64,000 bases of DNA from Flavobacterium coralii (GTDB lineage: Bacteria > Bacteroidota > Bacteroidia > Flavobacteriales > Flavobacteriaceae): contig NZ_JAHDIU010000008.1 in NCBI RefSeq assembly GCF_019891545.1, positions 62,001-126,000 on the forward strand, given 5' to 3'. Numbering within the stretch: position 1 is the stretch's first letter; each line of letters begins with the position of its first letter. Made by a program: the position numbers and the translations under genes. Positions 51,290 through 60,712 of this stretch are shown here, in pieces. The notes below the pieces were generated by a model, which saw only the letters and a list, made by a program, of their open reading frames with translations, did not search any database and had not been told where the DNA came from.

Positions 51290-51523
51290 CTACTTTATAA
51301 ACTTCGACTTGCTTGCCGAAACAAAGTTTTTCGATTTAAACGGGTATTTTGTGTTGCTTTTATCGCTCTGGTTTTCTTCTACCGAGTTGATATGTATTTC
51401 TTCTCCCAGTGAAAAACCTGAAGCAACTTTCCGGTAATCAAGCAGGTATATATCGCAAAAATAATTGCCTTCGGCATCCTGCTCTATCTTGCCTGTGTAT
51501 ATTGCTTTTTTATCTTTAGACAT
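51290..51523 (-). CDS. Small protein of unknown function
   Basis: The 77-residue soluble protein has a mixed beta pattern (Lys-Ala-Ile-Tyr-Thr-Gly-Lys-Ile, Tyr-Phe-Cys-Asp-Ile-Tyr-Leu) and a Ser/Lys-rich tail. No family recognised. It begins 13 bases after the RDD-family gene ends on the same strand, so the two may form one unit; real coding is likely but not certain. Confidence 0.5.
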   Translation of the reverse strand: MSKDKKAIYTGKIEQDAEGNYFCDIYLLDYRKVASGFSLGEEIHINSVEENQSDKSNTKYPFKSKNFVSASKSKFIK

Positions 51524-51535
51524 GTTTTGTTTGTT

Positions 51536-52042
51536 TTAAAGCACTTCAGGCTTTCCAATTTCATCAAATGCACTTTTAAGCTCCATCGCTTCCTTAAGTT
51601 TCTTCGCATCTACAACATAGGTTTCCGAAAGGTTGTCGTGCCAGCCACGCGGTGGCGAACCCAGAAATGAAAAAGCCTCAAAGGGAATAAGGCGGCAAAA
51701 CGAGCGTAAGATAATTACGCCTGCCGGTGGTTTGCTGCCATCCTGCATTACCACTTTTGTACCGGTTATGAACTTGCCGATGCTGCGTGAAAAAACACTT
51801 TCGGTAAAGCTGTAATAAAAGGTCCATATAAATACCGTTACCACGAGATTATCAAAGCCATCAGCCTGAGACAACCAGATTAAAGGCCCATCTATACCCA
51901 AAAGCGAAAGCAGCCCCAGAAAAACACCTGTAAGCAGCGAGAATGCATAAACAACAACCCAGTCTAACAACAAGTTGGCAAAGCGTTTGCCTGAAGATGC
52001 CATTAAGGTGTGATCTACATCAATAGTAATGTTTGTATTCAT
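51536..52042 (-). CDS. RDD family membrane protein
   Basis: The 168-residue protein begins with a conserved RDD-type segment: Arg-Phe-Ala-Asn-Leu-Leu-Leu-Asp-Trp (the Arg and the Asp of the first helix). It has three hydrophobic helices in the first about 120 residues and the later motif Ser-Ile-Gly-Lys-Phe-Ile-Thr-Gly-Thr-Lys-Val. RDD members include putative ion antiporters and accessory membrane proteins; no function is claimed. It lies downstream of the nrdA terminator. Confidence 0.78.
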   Translation of the reverse strand: MNTNITIDVDHTLMASSGKRFANLLLDWVVVYAFSLLTGVFLGLLSLLGIDGPLIWLSQADGFDNLVVTVFIWTFYYSFTESVFSRSIGKFITGTKVVMQDGSKPPAGVIILRSFCRLIPFEAFSFLGSPPRGWHDNLSETYVVDAKKLKEAMELKSAFDEIGKPEVL

Positions 52043-52060
52043 AGTCGATAAAATTAAAAC

Positions 52061-52096
52061 AAGGAGCAGACAGGCTGCTCCTTAGTTTTTTGGTTG
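52061..52096. terminator. Terminator downstream of nrdA
   Basis: A 9-bp stem AAGGAGCAG / CTGCTCCTT with a 5-base loop is followed on the minus strand by a T-rich run and on the plus strand by AGTTTTTT. It lies between nrdA (stop at 52123) and the RDD gene. Confidence 0.7.
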
Positions 52097-52122
52097 ATAA
52101 TCCTATTTGTGTTTATTTGTAA

Positions 52123-54534
52123 TTAAGATCCGCACATTTCACAATCTTCAGGATCTGCGTTCCTGGAGCGCTCCAGCATGGCTTTAAATTCGGTCTGGCT
52201 CATGCCTTCGGCTTCGGCGCCTGCCGCAACCGCTTCCACAACTGCCGGTTGTGGCTGCTCTTTCTTGTCGTTATTAAGGGTAAACTTAATAGCATCTACC
52301 GCACTCTTCGTCCTCAGGTAGTACATACCGGTTTTAAGCCCGCTCTTCCATGCATAAAAATGCATTGAGGTCAGTTTGCCGAATGTAGCATTTTCCATAA
52401 ACAGGTTAAGCGACTGGCTCTGGTCTATAAAGTAACCCCTTTGGCGCGACATGTCTATGATATCTTTCATACTCATCTCCCACACGGTTTTGTACAGCTC
52501 TTTTATATCCTGAGGGATACCATCTATATCCTGTACCGAGCCATTTGCCCTCATTATTTCCTGCTTCAGGTTTTCGTTCCACAGGCCAAGGTCAACAAGG
52601 TCACGCAACAGGTGTTTGTTTACCACGATGAACTCGCCCGAAAGTACCCTTCTTGTATATATGTTACTGGTATAAGGCTCAAACGCCTCATTATTACCGA
52701 GTATCTGAGATGTAGAAGCTGTTGGCATTGGTGCAAGCAGCAGTGAGTTCCTTACCCCGTTTTCCATAACTTCTTTACGAAGTGATGCCCAATCCCAACG
52801 GCCGCTCAGGTCGCTGTCATTAAGCCCCCAAAGGTTGTACTGAAACTGCCCTTCGCTAATCGGCGAACCTTTAAAGCTTGAGTAAGGCTCTTCTTCTTTT
52901 GCCATTTCCATACTGGCGGTAACGGCAGCAAAATAGATGGTTTCAAATATTTCCTGGTTGGCCTGTTTCGCCTCATCACTGGTAAACGGTAGCCTCATTA
53001 ATATTAGCGCATCGGCAAGCCCCTGCACACCAAGCCCTACAGGACGGTGGCGCATGTTACTGTTCTCTGCCTCTTTAATCGGGTAATAGTTCCTGTCTAT
53101 AACCTTGTTAAGGTTGCGCGTTATACGCTTGGTAACCTCAAAAAGGTACTGGTGGTTAAACACGCCGTCTTCTACAAACATTGGCAGCGATATAGAGGCT
53201 AAGTTACACACCGCCACCTCATCGGGAGCCGTATATTCCATAATCTCCGTGCACAGGTTAGACGAACGTATGGTACCTAAGTTCTTTTGGTTCGATTTGC
53301 GGTTGGCTGCATCTTTATACAGCATGTATGGCAGTCCGGTCTCTATCTGAGATTCAAGCACTTTTTCCCAAAGCTCGCGCGCCTTAACTGTTTTGCGGCC
53401 TTTGTTGGCAGCTTCATACTTAAGGTAAAGCTCGTCAAACTCTTCACTATGCACATCATAAAGGCCCGGGCATTCGTTAGGGCACATCAGCGTCCAGTTG
53501 CCGTCTTCCTCAACACGCTTCATGAACAGGTCCGGAATCCATAATGCAAGGAACAAATCGCGTGCGCGCATTTCTTCCTTACCGTGGTTTTTGCGCAGTT
53601 CCAAAAAGTCAAAAATATCAGCGTGCCACGGCTCTATATAAATAGCAAAGCTGCCTTTGCGCTTACCGCCGCCCTGATCTACATAACGGGCAGTATCATT
53701 AAACACGCGCAGCATAGGCACAATACCATTTGATGTACCGTTTGTACCGCGAATGTAAGAACCTGTTGCCCTTACATTGTGTATAGACAAGCCTATACCC
53801 CCTGCCGATTGCGATATCTTAGCCGTGTTTTTAAGGGTGTCATATATACCGTCTATACTGTCATCTTTCATGGTCAGCAAAAAGCACGACGACATTTGCG
53901 GCTTTGGCGTACCTGAATTGAACAGTGTAGGCGTGGCATGGGTAAAGTATTTTTTAGACATCAGTTCATAGGTTTCAAGAACCGCATCTATATCGTTAAG
54001 GTGAATACCTACAGAAACACGCATAAGCATGTGCTGCGGGCGCTCTACAATCTTACCGTTTATTTTTAACAGGTAAGAACGCTCCAGGGTTTTAAACCCG
54101 AAGTAATCGTAGTTAAAATCCCTGTTATATATAATGTTAGAGTCTAAAATCTCGGCATTTGCCATTATAGCCTCATATACCTCATCTGAAAGAAGCGGCG
54201 ACTCCTGCCCTGTTCTCGGGTTCACGTAGTGATACATATCACTCATGGTTTCAGAGAAGGACTTCTTGGTATTTTTATGCAGGTTAGAAACCGCTATACG
54301 GGCTGCCAGTTGTGCGTAGTCCGGGTGAGAAATGGTCATGGCGGCAGCAGTTTCGGCAGCAAGGTTATCCAGCTCGCTGGTTGTAACACCATCATATAAC
54401 CCTTCAATAACACGCATTGCTACTTTTACCGGATCTACCAGTTCGCTAAGCTCATAGCACAGCATTCTTACCCTATCCGTTATCTTATCGAACATTACCG
54501 GCTCTCTCCGACCGTCTCTTTTTACTACATACAT
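52123..54534 (-). CDS. nrdA: Ribonucleoside-diphosphate reductase, alpha subunit (class Ia)
   Basis: From the ATG at 54534 (Met-Tyr-Val-Val-Lys-Arg-Asp-Gly) the protein has 803 residues; 14 more would come from an upstream ATG. It has an N-terminal ATP-cone, the barrel with Cys in Ser-Ser-Asn-Leu-Cys-Thr-Glu-Ile-Met, Cys in Val-Cys-Asn-Leu-Ala-Ser, and a C-terminal Glu-Asp-Cys-Glu-Met-Cys-Gly-Ser tail whose Cys pair relays electrons. It reduces NDP to dNDP with NrdB. It lies 70 bases downstream of nrdB and ends at a terminator. Confidence 0.95.
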   Translation of the reverse strand: MYVVKRDGRREPVMFDKITDRVRMLCYELSELVDPVKVAMRVIEGLYDGVTTSELDNLAAETAAAMTISHPDYAQLAARIAVSNLHKNTKKSFSETMSDMYHYVNPRTGQESPLLSDEVYEAIMANAEILDSNIIYNRDFNYDYFGFKTLERSYLLKINGKIVERPQHMLMRVSVGIHLNDIDAVLETYELMSKKYFTHATPTLFNSGTPKPQMSSCFLLTMKDDSIDGIYDTLKNTAKISQSAGGIGLSIHNVRATGSYIRGTNGTSNGIVPMLRVFNDTARYVDQGGGKRKGSFAIYIEPWHADIFDFLELRKNHGKEEMRARDLFLALWIPDLFMKRVEEDGNWTLMCPNECPGLYDVHSEEFDELYLKYEAANKGRKTVKARELWEKVLESQIETGLPYMLYKDAANRKSNQKNLGTIRSSNLCTEIMEYTAPDEVAVCNLASISLPMFVEDGVFNHQYLFEVTKRITRNLNKVIDRNYYPIKEAENSNMRHRPVGLGVQGLADALILMRLPFTSDEAKQANQEIFETIYFAAVTASMEMAKEEEPYSSFKGSPISEGQFQYNLWGLNDSDLSGRWDWASLRKEVMENGVRNSLLLAPMPTASTSQILGNNEAFEPYTSNIYTRRVLSGEFIVVNKHLLRDLVDLGLWNENLKQEIMRANGSVQDIDGIPQDIKELYKTVWEMSMKDIIDMSRQRGYFIDQSQSLNLFMENATFGKLTSMHFYAWKSGLKTGMYYLRTKSAVDAIKFTLNNDKKEQPQPAVVEAVAAGAEAEGMSQTEFKAMLERSRNADPEDCEMCGS

Positions 54535-54604
54535 ATGGCAATATTTTAAGGTTAGTAATGGAGGATGCCCCCGCATCCTTACTGATTGTATTCTTTATTA
54601 TTTT

Positions 54605-55582
54605 TTAGAAATCGGCATCAAAGCTAATTTTCTGCGAATCGGTATCTTTGTTTATAACGCCTGCTTTCTGGTATTCTGAAACCCTTTTTTCAAAGAAGTT
54701 GGTTTTACCCTGCAATGAAATCATATCCATAAAATCGAACGGGTTGCCCACGTTGTACTGCCTTTCGCAGCCCAGCTCCACCAAAAGCCTGTCGGTTACA
54801 AACTCAAGGTACTGCGTCATCAGGGTAGCGTTCATACCAATAAGGCTTACCGGTAACGACTCTGTTATAAACTCGCGCTCAATGTTAAGCGCATCTATAA
54901 TAATTTCTTTAATCCTGTCTTTAGGAACCTTGTTTACAAGATGGTTGTTGTGCAGGTGCACGGCAAAGTCGCAGTGCATACCCTCATCCCTCGAAATAAG
55001 TTCATTAGAGAAGGTTAGCCCCGGCATAAGCCCTCGCTTTTTAAGCCAGAAAATAGAGCAGAATGCACCAGAAAAGAAAATACCCTCTACTGCTGCAAAC
55101 GCTATCAACCTTTCGGCGAATGATTCGCTTTCTATCCATTTAAGTGCCCACTCCGCTTTCTTCATAATGGCAGGGAACACCTCTATAGCACGGAATAGCT
55201 TGTCTTTTTCGGCTTCATCCTTCACATAGGTATCTATCAGCAGCGAATAGGTTTCGCTGTGGATGTTCTCCATCATGATCTGGAAGCCGTAAAAGAATTT
55301 GGCTTCGGCATACTGTACCTCGTTTACAAAATTCTCTGCAAGGTTTTCGTTCACTATACCGTCAGATGCCGCAAAAAAAGCAAGGATGTGCTTTATAAAA
55401 TATTTCTCATCATCATTCAGCTTGTTGTTCCAGTCATTCAGGTCCTGATGCAGGTCTATTTCCTCAGCCGTCCAGAAACTGGCTTCCATTTTTTTGTACC
55501 AGTCCCATATATCGTGGTGCTTAATGGGGAATATTACAAACCTGTTTTTATTTTCCTGTAAGATCGGCTCTGTTGCAGACAT
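54605..55582 (-). CDS. nrdB: Ribonucleoside-diphosphate reductase, beta subunit (class Ia)
   Basis: The 325-residue diiron protein has Glu-Glu-Ile-Asp-Leu, the Glu/His/Glu helix Met-Glu-Asn-Ile-His-Ser-Glu-Thr-Tyr and the tyrosyl-radical region Lys-Phe-Phe-Tyr-Gly-Phe-Gln, whose wording is closer to the eukaryotic R2 form than to E. coli NrdB. It generates the radical used by NrdA. It is the first gene of the nrdB-nrdA operon. I see no NrdR box (ACACnATATnTnGTGT-type) in the 246 bases upstream, so regulation is unclear. Confidence 0.95.
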   Translation of the reverse strand: MSATEPILQENKNRFVIFPIKHHDIWDWYKKMEASFWTAEEIDLHQDLNDWNNKLNDDEKYFIKHILAFFAASDGIVNENLAENFVNEVQYAEAKFFYGFQIMMENIHSETYSLLIDTYVKDEAEKDKLFRAIEVFPAIMKKAEWALKWIESESFAERLIAFAAVEGIFFSGAFCSIFWLKKRGLMPGLTFSNELISRDEGMHCDFAVHLHNNHLVNKVPKDRIKEIIIDALNIEREFITESLPVSLIGMNATLMTQYLEFVTDRLLVELGCERQYNVGNPFDFMDMISLQGKTNFFEKRVSEYQKAGVINKDTDSQKISFDADF

Positions 55583-55828
55583 AATATTTTGACTTTTATA
55601 GTATTATAAAAAATGATTTTTCGTGTAAGGGATAGTACAAAGATTGGTATTTGAGACAGAAAATGAAAGCCAAACTTATTCACAATCGGCAATAGTTTTT
55701 AACAACGCTTTAATATTGCGGCAATAATAACGAAACATTACAATAACCTGAAAATTAAGCTATTGCAAAATATAAATTTACGGAATTTTAGCCGTTAAAC
55801 AAGGCCTAAAGTGTAGTTTTTATGCGGG
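55583..55828. other. Gene-free region upstream of nrdB
   Basis: This is 246 bases, AT-rich, between nrdB and the DUF3109 gene (both minus strand). It presumably holds the nrdB promoter, but no exact TAnnTTTG element with a spaced TTG, NrdR box, ORF or RNA structure was found. Confidence 0.4.
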
Positions 55829-56416
55829 CTAACGGCGCCTTTTAAGGGGTTGCGCCTTGAGTTCTTCCGCCACTTTTTCAAGCTCGGCATACCAGTCTTC
55901 GCCAAAGCGGCGGATGAGCGCCTCGCGCACAAATTTATATACCGGAACTTCCAGCTCCTTCCCAAGCGAACAGGCAGGGCTGCAAATATCCCAGCGGTCA
56001 TAATTTACCGCCGAAAACTCAGAAAAGTCCTTAACCCTTACCGGGTATAAATGGCAGCTAACCGGTTTTTTCCAAGAAATAAGCCCCTGGTTGTAAGCCT
56101 GCTCGATGCCGCAAAGTGCAGTTTTACCATCAAAAATTACATAAGCGCAGTCTTTGTTATCTATAAGCGGGGTTTCAAGGTCGCCATCGGTACCCACAAC
56201 CCATGTGCCCTGCGCCTCTATTGCGGCAATACCTTCTTTACGCAAAAATGGTTTTACCACAGGGTAAACCTGCTCCAGTATTTTGGTTTCCTCTTCATTA
56301 AGGGGTGCGCCGGCATCGCCGTCTATACAGCAGCCCCCTTTGCATGCCGTTAAATTGCATACAAATTCCTTTTCAAGTATGTCTTCAGAGACAATAGTTT
56401 TACCCAGTTGAAACAT
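55829..56416 (-). CDS. DUF3109 (CxxCC-type) protein
   Basis: From ATG 56416 the protein has 195 residues. A longer frame is rejected because an exact -7 element sits 5 to 12 bases upstream of this ATG. It contains a Cys cluster Asn-Leu-Thr-Ala-Cys-Lys-Gly-Gly-Cys-Cys-Ile-Asp-Gly-Asp at about 20-33, then Cys-Gly-Ile-Glu, Val-Ser-Cys-His-Leu-Tyr-Pro and Cys-Ser-Pro-Ala-Cys, as in the DUF3109/YkgJ-like Fe-S or zinc-binding proteins. Function unknown. Divergent from the MarC gene. Confidence 0.8.
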   Translation of the reverse strand: MFQLGKTIVSEDILEKEFVCNLTACKGGCCIDGDAGAPLNEEETKILEQVYPVVKPFLRKEGIAAIEAQGTWVVGTDGDLETPLIDNKDCAYVIFDGKTALCGIEQAYNQGLISWKKPVSCHLYPVRVKDFSEFSAVNYDRWDICSPACSLGKELEVPVYKFVREALIRRFGEDWYAELEKVAEELKAQPLKRRR

Positions 56417-56420
56417 GCTG

Positions 56421-56428
56421 CAAAGATA
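56421..56428 (-). promoter_or_regulatory. -7 promoter element for the DUF3109 gene
   Basis: On the minus strand the bases read TATCTTTG, an exact TAnnTTTG match, 4 bases upstream of the ATG at 56416. The transcript would have almost no 5' leader, which fixes the start codon. Confidence 0.6.
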
Positions 56429-56488
56429 ATGAAAGCATATATATATAAAACGCGTAAGCCTAATCCTGTAAAAAATTAAGAATTTTGC

Positions 56489-56518
56489 TTGTCGCGACAG
56501 ATTTATAAGGTAATTTTG
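56489..56518 (+). promoter_or_regulatory. Promoter of the MarC gene (TTG-N19-TAATTTTG)
   Basis: TTG at 56489-56491 and TAATTTTG at 56511-56518 are 19 bases apart, a full consensus match. The ATG is 26 bases downstream of the -7 element. Confidence 0.7.
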
Positions 56519-56544
56519 CAGCCTGAAACTAAGCGGATAAGGGT

Positions 56545-57120
56545 ATGGCATTTGACTGGAAAGAAGTCTTCACGGTAAGCATGGTACTTTTTGCGGTAAT
56601 TGATATAATGGGCAGCATACCTATTATAGTTGACCTGCGCACAAAGCTGGGCCACATACAGTCGGAAAAAGCTTCTGTCGTAGCAATGATTATTATGATA
56701 GCTTTCCTGTTTGTCGGGGAAGAAATTCTGAAGCTTATCGGCATAGATGCTAACTCTTTTGCCGTAGCGGGCTCTTTTGTGTTGTTTTTCCTGGCACTGG
56801 AAATGATACTGGGCATTCGTCTGTATAAAGATGAAAACCCGAGCACAGCCTCTATAGTACCTATTGCGTTCCCGCTTATAGCCGGTGCGGGTACTATGAC
56901 AACCATATTGTCGTTACGTGCCGAATATGAAAAGATAAATATCATTACCGCAATAATTATAAACGTTATTGTGGTATATGCCGTGCTGAAATCATCGGCT
57001 AAAATAGAGAAGTTTTTAGGGGTTAACGGGCTGGGAGTCATCAGGAAAGTATTTGGCGTGGTACTGCTTGCCATAGCTGTTAAATTATTCGCAGCTAATG
57101 TTAAACAATTATTTCTTTAG
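56545..57120 (+). CDS. MarC family integral membrane protein
   Basis: The 191-residue protein has six hydrophobic helices (about 8-30, 42-60, 66-88, 105-125, 130-150, 165-185), the MarC (UPF0056) layout. The motif Val-Pro-Ile-Ala-Phe-Pro-Leu-Ile-Ala-Gly-Ala-Gly-Thr at about 110 is the conserved MarC signature. Role in the cell is not settled for this family (older claims of drug resistance are disputed). A small membrane ORF follows 63 bases later. Confidence 0.88.
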   Translation: MAFDWKEVFTVSMVLFAVIDIMGSIPIIVDLRTKLGHIQSEKASVVAMIIMIAFLFVGEEILKLIGIDANSFAVAGSFVLFFLALEMILGIRLYKDENPSTASIVPIAFPLIAGAGTMTTILSLRAEYEKINIITAIIINVIVVYAVLKSSAKIEKFLGVNGLGVIRKVFGVVLLAIAVKLFAANVKQLFL

Positions 57121-57183
57121 TGTTACATAACTTAATTTTGTACTGAATCTCAAAGAGATAGATAAATTAAAGATAGAATTGCA

Positions 57184-57381
57184 ATGAAATATTTTATTTA
57201 TACGCTAATAGCTATTGCAATGGGGCTTATAATATTCAATATAACCCTGCTTGACTTTAGCAACCCTTTTCAGGGCAACAGCCTTATAGCCCTTATAGGA
57301 ATCATCGCATCACTTTGCGCAGTATGCATACTTATCATCTTCAGGATGGCAAAAAGCATAGAAGAAAAAACACGCAGTTAA
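57184..57381 (+). CDS. Small two-helix membrane protein, unknown
   Basis: The 65-residue protein has two hydrophobic helices (about 4-22 and 35-55) and a polar, charged C-terminus (Glu-Glu-Lys-Thr-Arg-Ser). It ends 4 bases before the FAD protein gene, so the two are probably co-transcribed. Many Bacteroidota genomes have such a short ORF at similar positions, but I do not recognise a named family. Confidence 0.65.
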   Translation: MKYFIYTLIAIAMGLIIFNITLLDFSNPFQGNSLIALIGIIASLCAVCILIIFRMAKSIEEKTRS

Positions 57382-57385
57382 AATT

Positions 57386-57994
57386 ATGTTCGACGTACTT
57401 ATTATTGGCGGGGGCGCTTCGGGCGTTTCCTGCGCTTTAATATTAGGCTCAGCACAGGTTAAGCCCTATGCAGCCGATAAAAAAATAGCACTACTAACCC
57501 ACCAGAAGGCATCTGCCCTGCAGGATGCCGTTTTTTATAATGCTTATGGCATAACGCCGGGCAAGCTCGGTAAAGACCTTATGGAGGAAAGCCTGCAGCA
57601 CCTGGCACAGCAATACCCACAGGTACAGCAAATCGACAAAGAAAAGGTGATGCGCATTGAGGGCAATGCCGGTAATTTTAATGTTACTACCAATAAAAAC
57701 ACCTATACTGCCAAAACAATTGTTGTAGCAGTAGGCTCTGCACCTACATTTAGTATAGAAGGGCTTATGCAGTATGTAGCCCCGCACCCTAAAGCACTGC
57801 CGGAAAAGAACCGCATTCAGTTAACAAATACAGACCATAAAGTAGATGAAGGCATATATGTAGCGGGCACACTTGCAGGGTGGCGCAGCCAGGTAGCCGT
57901 TGCGGCGGGTAGCGGCGCAGCCGTAGCCACAGATATACTCACCGAATGGAATGGCGGAATACCCGCACAATACCACGACAGCACAAGAAGCTGA
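57386..57994 (+). CDS. Minimal FAD-dependent oxidoreductase (TrxR-like fold without the NAD(P)H domain)
   Basis: The 202-residue protein has the FAD-binding motif Ile-Ile-Gly-Gly-Gly-Ala-Ser-Gly-Val-Ser-Cys-Ala at about 6-17. A second FAD region, Gly-Ile-Tyr-Val-Ala-Gly-Thr-Leu-Ala-Gly-Trp, lies near 158-168. In thioredoxin reductase an NAD(P)H domain of about 120 residues with a CxxC lies between these parts; here only about 25 residues join them and no CxxC is seen. It may be a flavin-only enzyme or need another protein. It follows the small membrane ORF by 4 bases. Confidence 0.75.
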   Translation: MFDVLIIGGGASGVSCALILGSAQVKPYAADKKIALLTHQKASALQDAVFYNAYGITPGKLGKDLMEESLQHLAQQYPQVQQIDKEKVMRIEGNAGNFNVTTNKNTYTAKTIVVAVGSAPTFSIEGLMQYVAPHPKALPEKNRIQLTNTDHKVDEGIYVAGTLAGWRSQVAVAAGSGAAVATDILTEWNGGIPAQYHDSTRS

Positions 57995-58017
57995 ATTAAT
58001 ATCAGTATCGCTAACAT

Positions 58018-58050
58018 ACAGCAACCATAACCGGTTGCTGTTTTTGTTTT
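58018..58050 (+). terminator. Rho-independent terminator
   Basis: A 9-bp stem ACAGCAACC / GGTTGCTGT with a 6-base loop is followed by TTTTG. It ends the transcript of the FAD protein gene. Confidence 0.8.
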
Positions 58051-58127
58051 GAGAGCCATTAAACCTTCAATAATTTAAGTAAATTGCGCCATTAAATCAT
58101 GAATAACCCTACGTTACCAAACAACTA

Positions 58128-59087
58128 ATGAATACCGCAATCCAAAAGCCTGTAATAGGGATAGTATCACCCTGCTATAATGAGCAGGAGGTCCTGCCCG
58201 AAACAGCAGCGCAACTCAACACTCTACTTACAGGGCTTATAGAGCAGAATACTGTTTCAGCCGAAAGCTTTATTGTTTTTGTAGATGACGGCAGCCGCGA
58301 TAAAACGTGGGATATTACCGAAACACTTGTACAACAATATCCGCTTGTAAAAGGGCTTAAGCTTGCGGGGAATGTAGGCCACCAAAATGCACTTCTTGCA
58401 GGCCTGCTGACTTTTAATAACGAAGCTGACGCGCTTATATCCATAGATGCCGACCTGCAGGACGATATTAATGCTATACCTGAGATGATTGACAAGTTTG
58501 TTAAGGGTGCAGATGTAGTATATGGTGTGCGCCGCGAGCGCACTACCGATACCGCTTTTAAACGCAACACTGCCCTGATGTTTTACAAATTCGCCAAGAA
58601 AATGAAAGTGAACCTGGTACATAACCATGCCGATTTCAGGCTGTGCAGTAAAAGAGTTATTGCTGCGCTTTCAGGCTATACAGAGGTAAACCTGTTTTTG
58701 CGCGGAATCATACCTTCTATAGGATACAGCAGGGAAACGGTATATTATGACCGCCTTGAGCGCTTTGCGGGCGATTCAAAATATCCCCTTAAAAAAATGA
58801 TGTCATTTGCATGGAATGGCATAACCTCATTCAGTAATTATCCGCTAAAACTGGTAAGTATTATAGGCTTCGTTATTTTTGTAGCCTGCCTGGGCATGAG
58901 TGCCTATGCATTACTATCATTGTTTGCCGGCCATACTGTTCCCGGATGGGTATCTACAGTGCTGCCCATGTATTTTTTAGGCGGTATACAGCTTTTCTGT
59001 TTCGGTATAATAGGCGAGTACATCGGAAAAATTTATGCTGAAGTAAAACAACGACCTCGCTATATAATAGACAGGAAAGCGGAATAA
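58128..59087 (+). CDS. Family 2 glycosyltransferase, GtrB/DPM1-like
   Basis: The 319-residue protein has a GT2 domain of about 230 residues with Val-Ser-Pro-Cys-Tyr-Asn-Glu, Val-Asp-Asp-Gly-Ser-Arg-Asp-Lys-Thr and the metal-binding Asp-Ala-Asp-Leu-Gln-Asp. Two C-terminal helices (about 240-262, 275-300) with Gly-Glu-Tyr-Ile-Gly-Lys-Ile-Tyr follow. This is the layout of GtrB/polyprenyl-phosphate sugar transferases, which load glucose or mannose onto a lipid carrier for surface glycans. A polytopic membrane protein lies convergently just beyond; it may be the partner that uses the lipid-linked sugar. The stop lies inside a 16-bp palindrome. Confidence 0.87.
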   Translation: MNTAIQKPVIGIVSPCYNEQEVLPETAAQLNTLLTGLIEQNTVSAESFIVFVDDGSRDKTWDITETLVQQYPLVKGLKLAGNVGHQNALLAGLLTFNNEADALISIDADLQDDINAIPEMIDKFVKGADVVYGVRRERTTDTAFKRNTALMFYKFAKKMKVNLVHNHADFRLCSKRVIAALSGYTEVNLFLRGIIPSIGYSRETVYYDRLERFAGDSKYPLKKMMSFAWNGITSFSNYPLKLVSIIGFVIFVACLGMSAYALLSLFAGHTVPGWVSTVLPMYFLGGIQLFCFGIIGEYIGKIYAEVKQRPRYIIDRKAE

Positions 59088-59106
59088 TTATTCCGCTTTC
59101 CTGTTG
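59072..59106. terminator. 16-bp palindrome across the glycosyltransferase stop codon
   Basis: CAGGAAAGCGGAATAA followed by its exact reverse complement forms a perfect 32-base palindrome at 59072-59103 that includes the stop codon TAA. It lies between convergent genes and likely acts as a bidirectional terminator; the T-tract is weak. Confidence 0.6.
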
Positions 59107-59118
59107 TATAATGTACTG

Positions 59119-60591
59119 TTACTTTACAGGCTCTTTATAATCATCTTTATACCGCACATATATTTTTCGTGGTGTTATACGATAAAACAATAAAAAATTT
59201 GCCACATTTTCACTTTCTTCACATTTTACATTAAAGTTCCAACTTGCAATGGGTACTGTATGATTTAATACAACACAGTCTTCTTTTGAAGCCGCCACAT
59301 CTTCCATAAGTGGTTTTTGTTCTTTTCTGTTATAATATCCAGGCATTGAGATATCTGTAATTCCAAAATGTAAAACTACAATCGTAATGAAAACAAAAGG
59401 ATATGCTTTAAATTTACCAGGGCATCTTCGTAAAAGCAACAAGCCCGATGTAGTGAATACATAAAACAGAATGAAAAGTACCGGAAGCGTAGTATCACGT
59501 CTTAAGATTAATGGCCTGTAATATCTGTAGCCGCCAAGCGGCAGCAGGAAAATATACATTAAGCTGAATACTGCCAATCCTGCCACCAGATATAGAAAAA
59601 CCTTATTTTCTTTGCCATATAGATATGCAAGCAATAACACATTTATAACTGTTGCCAAAAACAAGTAAGCCACTCCATGTTCTTTATTAAAGAATACTTC
59701 CTGAATACCCTTAAACAAAAGCAGAAAGCGCTCTTTTAAAGCCATGGGGTCAGCACTTTCACTATTCTTTGTACCAACATAAAAAGAATACAGCGCAAAT
59801 ACAAATGCAAAACCGAGCAAGATAACTATAGTACGGTCTAACTCTTTAAGTACATTCACAATTCTTCCAGAGCCCGCAGGAAGCTTTCCATACGCCCTCC
59901 ACAATAAACCGATTGCAAGTAGCGGACTGGATGTAAGAAGTAAAGCGGCCGGCAAAGGCCCAAAGAAAACCAGGCCAAGGGCAAAGAGTATCCATAGCAC
60001 AATAAATGATGGCGATTTAGAAATGTTTCCGGTTATATAATATTTATAAAAAGGCAGGTAATAAGCCAGTAATGCCGCCAGGGGCAACGGATAAAACATA
60101 GCATAAGTAATACACGGATCTAGCACCTGAAGGTGTTCTGTATATACTGAACCACCAATAAACAACGGACTTATTATCGCCGCCGATATAAGGTAGCTTT
60201 TCCATTTTGCCCACCGAAACCATGCATTTATATAAGCTCCGAAAAGAAGCAAAAGCATTAAATGTATTGCAAACTTTGCGAGGGTGATGCTTAAGTATAA
60301 GCTGTCTATGGGAGATAAAAAATTCTGAAAGAAAAACGGCACGTGCTTAAAATATACTGACATTAACTTGTGTGCAGTATACCTGTTAGTGCCGGGGTAA
60401 CTTTCACCACTGAATGTAGAGATGCCTAAAGGATCATTCAGTACTTTATCATAATTGTCCTGCCCAAGAACAATACGGGGGAAATCGCCGTCTACTCCAC
60501 TTCGATCATATTGCTTATACGAAAAAACAAGGTCGCCAAGCAGGACTAACGCAATAGCAATGTAGATAATTTTAATGTATATTGGTTTCAT
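59119..60591 (-). CDS. Polytopic membrane protein, possible GT-C-type transferase
   Basis: The 490-residue protein from ATG 60591 (a longer start 18 codons upstream is possible) has about ten hydrophobic helices. A conserved-looking luminal loop early in the protein is rich in Gly/Pro/Asp (about residues 30-75, with Asp-Gly-Asp-Phe-Pro-Arg-Ile). It is followed by Tyr/Arg segments and a soluble tail of about 75 residues near the C-terminus. The early acidic loop and many helices recall GT-C glycosyltransferases, and the neighbouring GtrB-like gene supports that. I do not recognise a specific family, so this is a guess. Confidence 0.6.
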   Translation of the reverse strand: MKPIYIKIIYIAIALVLLGDLVFSYKQYDRSGVDGDFPRIVLGQDNYDKVLNDPLGISTFSGESYPGTNRYTAHKLMSVYFKHVPFFFQNFLSPIDSLYLSITLAKFAIHLMLLLLFGAYINAWFRWAKWKSYLISAAIISPLFIGGSVYTEHLQVLDPCITYAMFYPLPLAALLAYYLPFYKYYITGNISKSPSFIVLWILFALGLVFFGPLPAALLLTSSPLLAIGLLWRAYGKLPAGSGRIVNVLKELDRTIVILLGFAFVFALYSFYVGTKNSESADPMALKERFLLLFKGIQEVFFNKEHGVAYLFLATVINVLLLAYLYGKENKVFLYLVAGLAVFSLMYIFLLPLGGYRYYRPLILRRDTTLPVLFILFYVFTTSGLLLLRRCPGKFKAYPFVFITIVVLHFGITDISMPGYYNRKEQKPLMEDVAASKEDCVVLNHTVPIASWNFNVKCEESENVANFLLFYRITPRKIYVRYKDDYKEPVK

Positions 60592-60712
60592 TATCAGATA
60601 TAACACACTAATGATTGTAGAAATCAAAAGCATTACAGCAGGCAAATGTAACTTTTTTACATTAATTACATCACAAATGTATTTTGGGCAGGCTACCGCT
60701 TTTTGTCCATGA

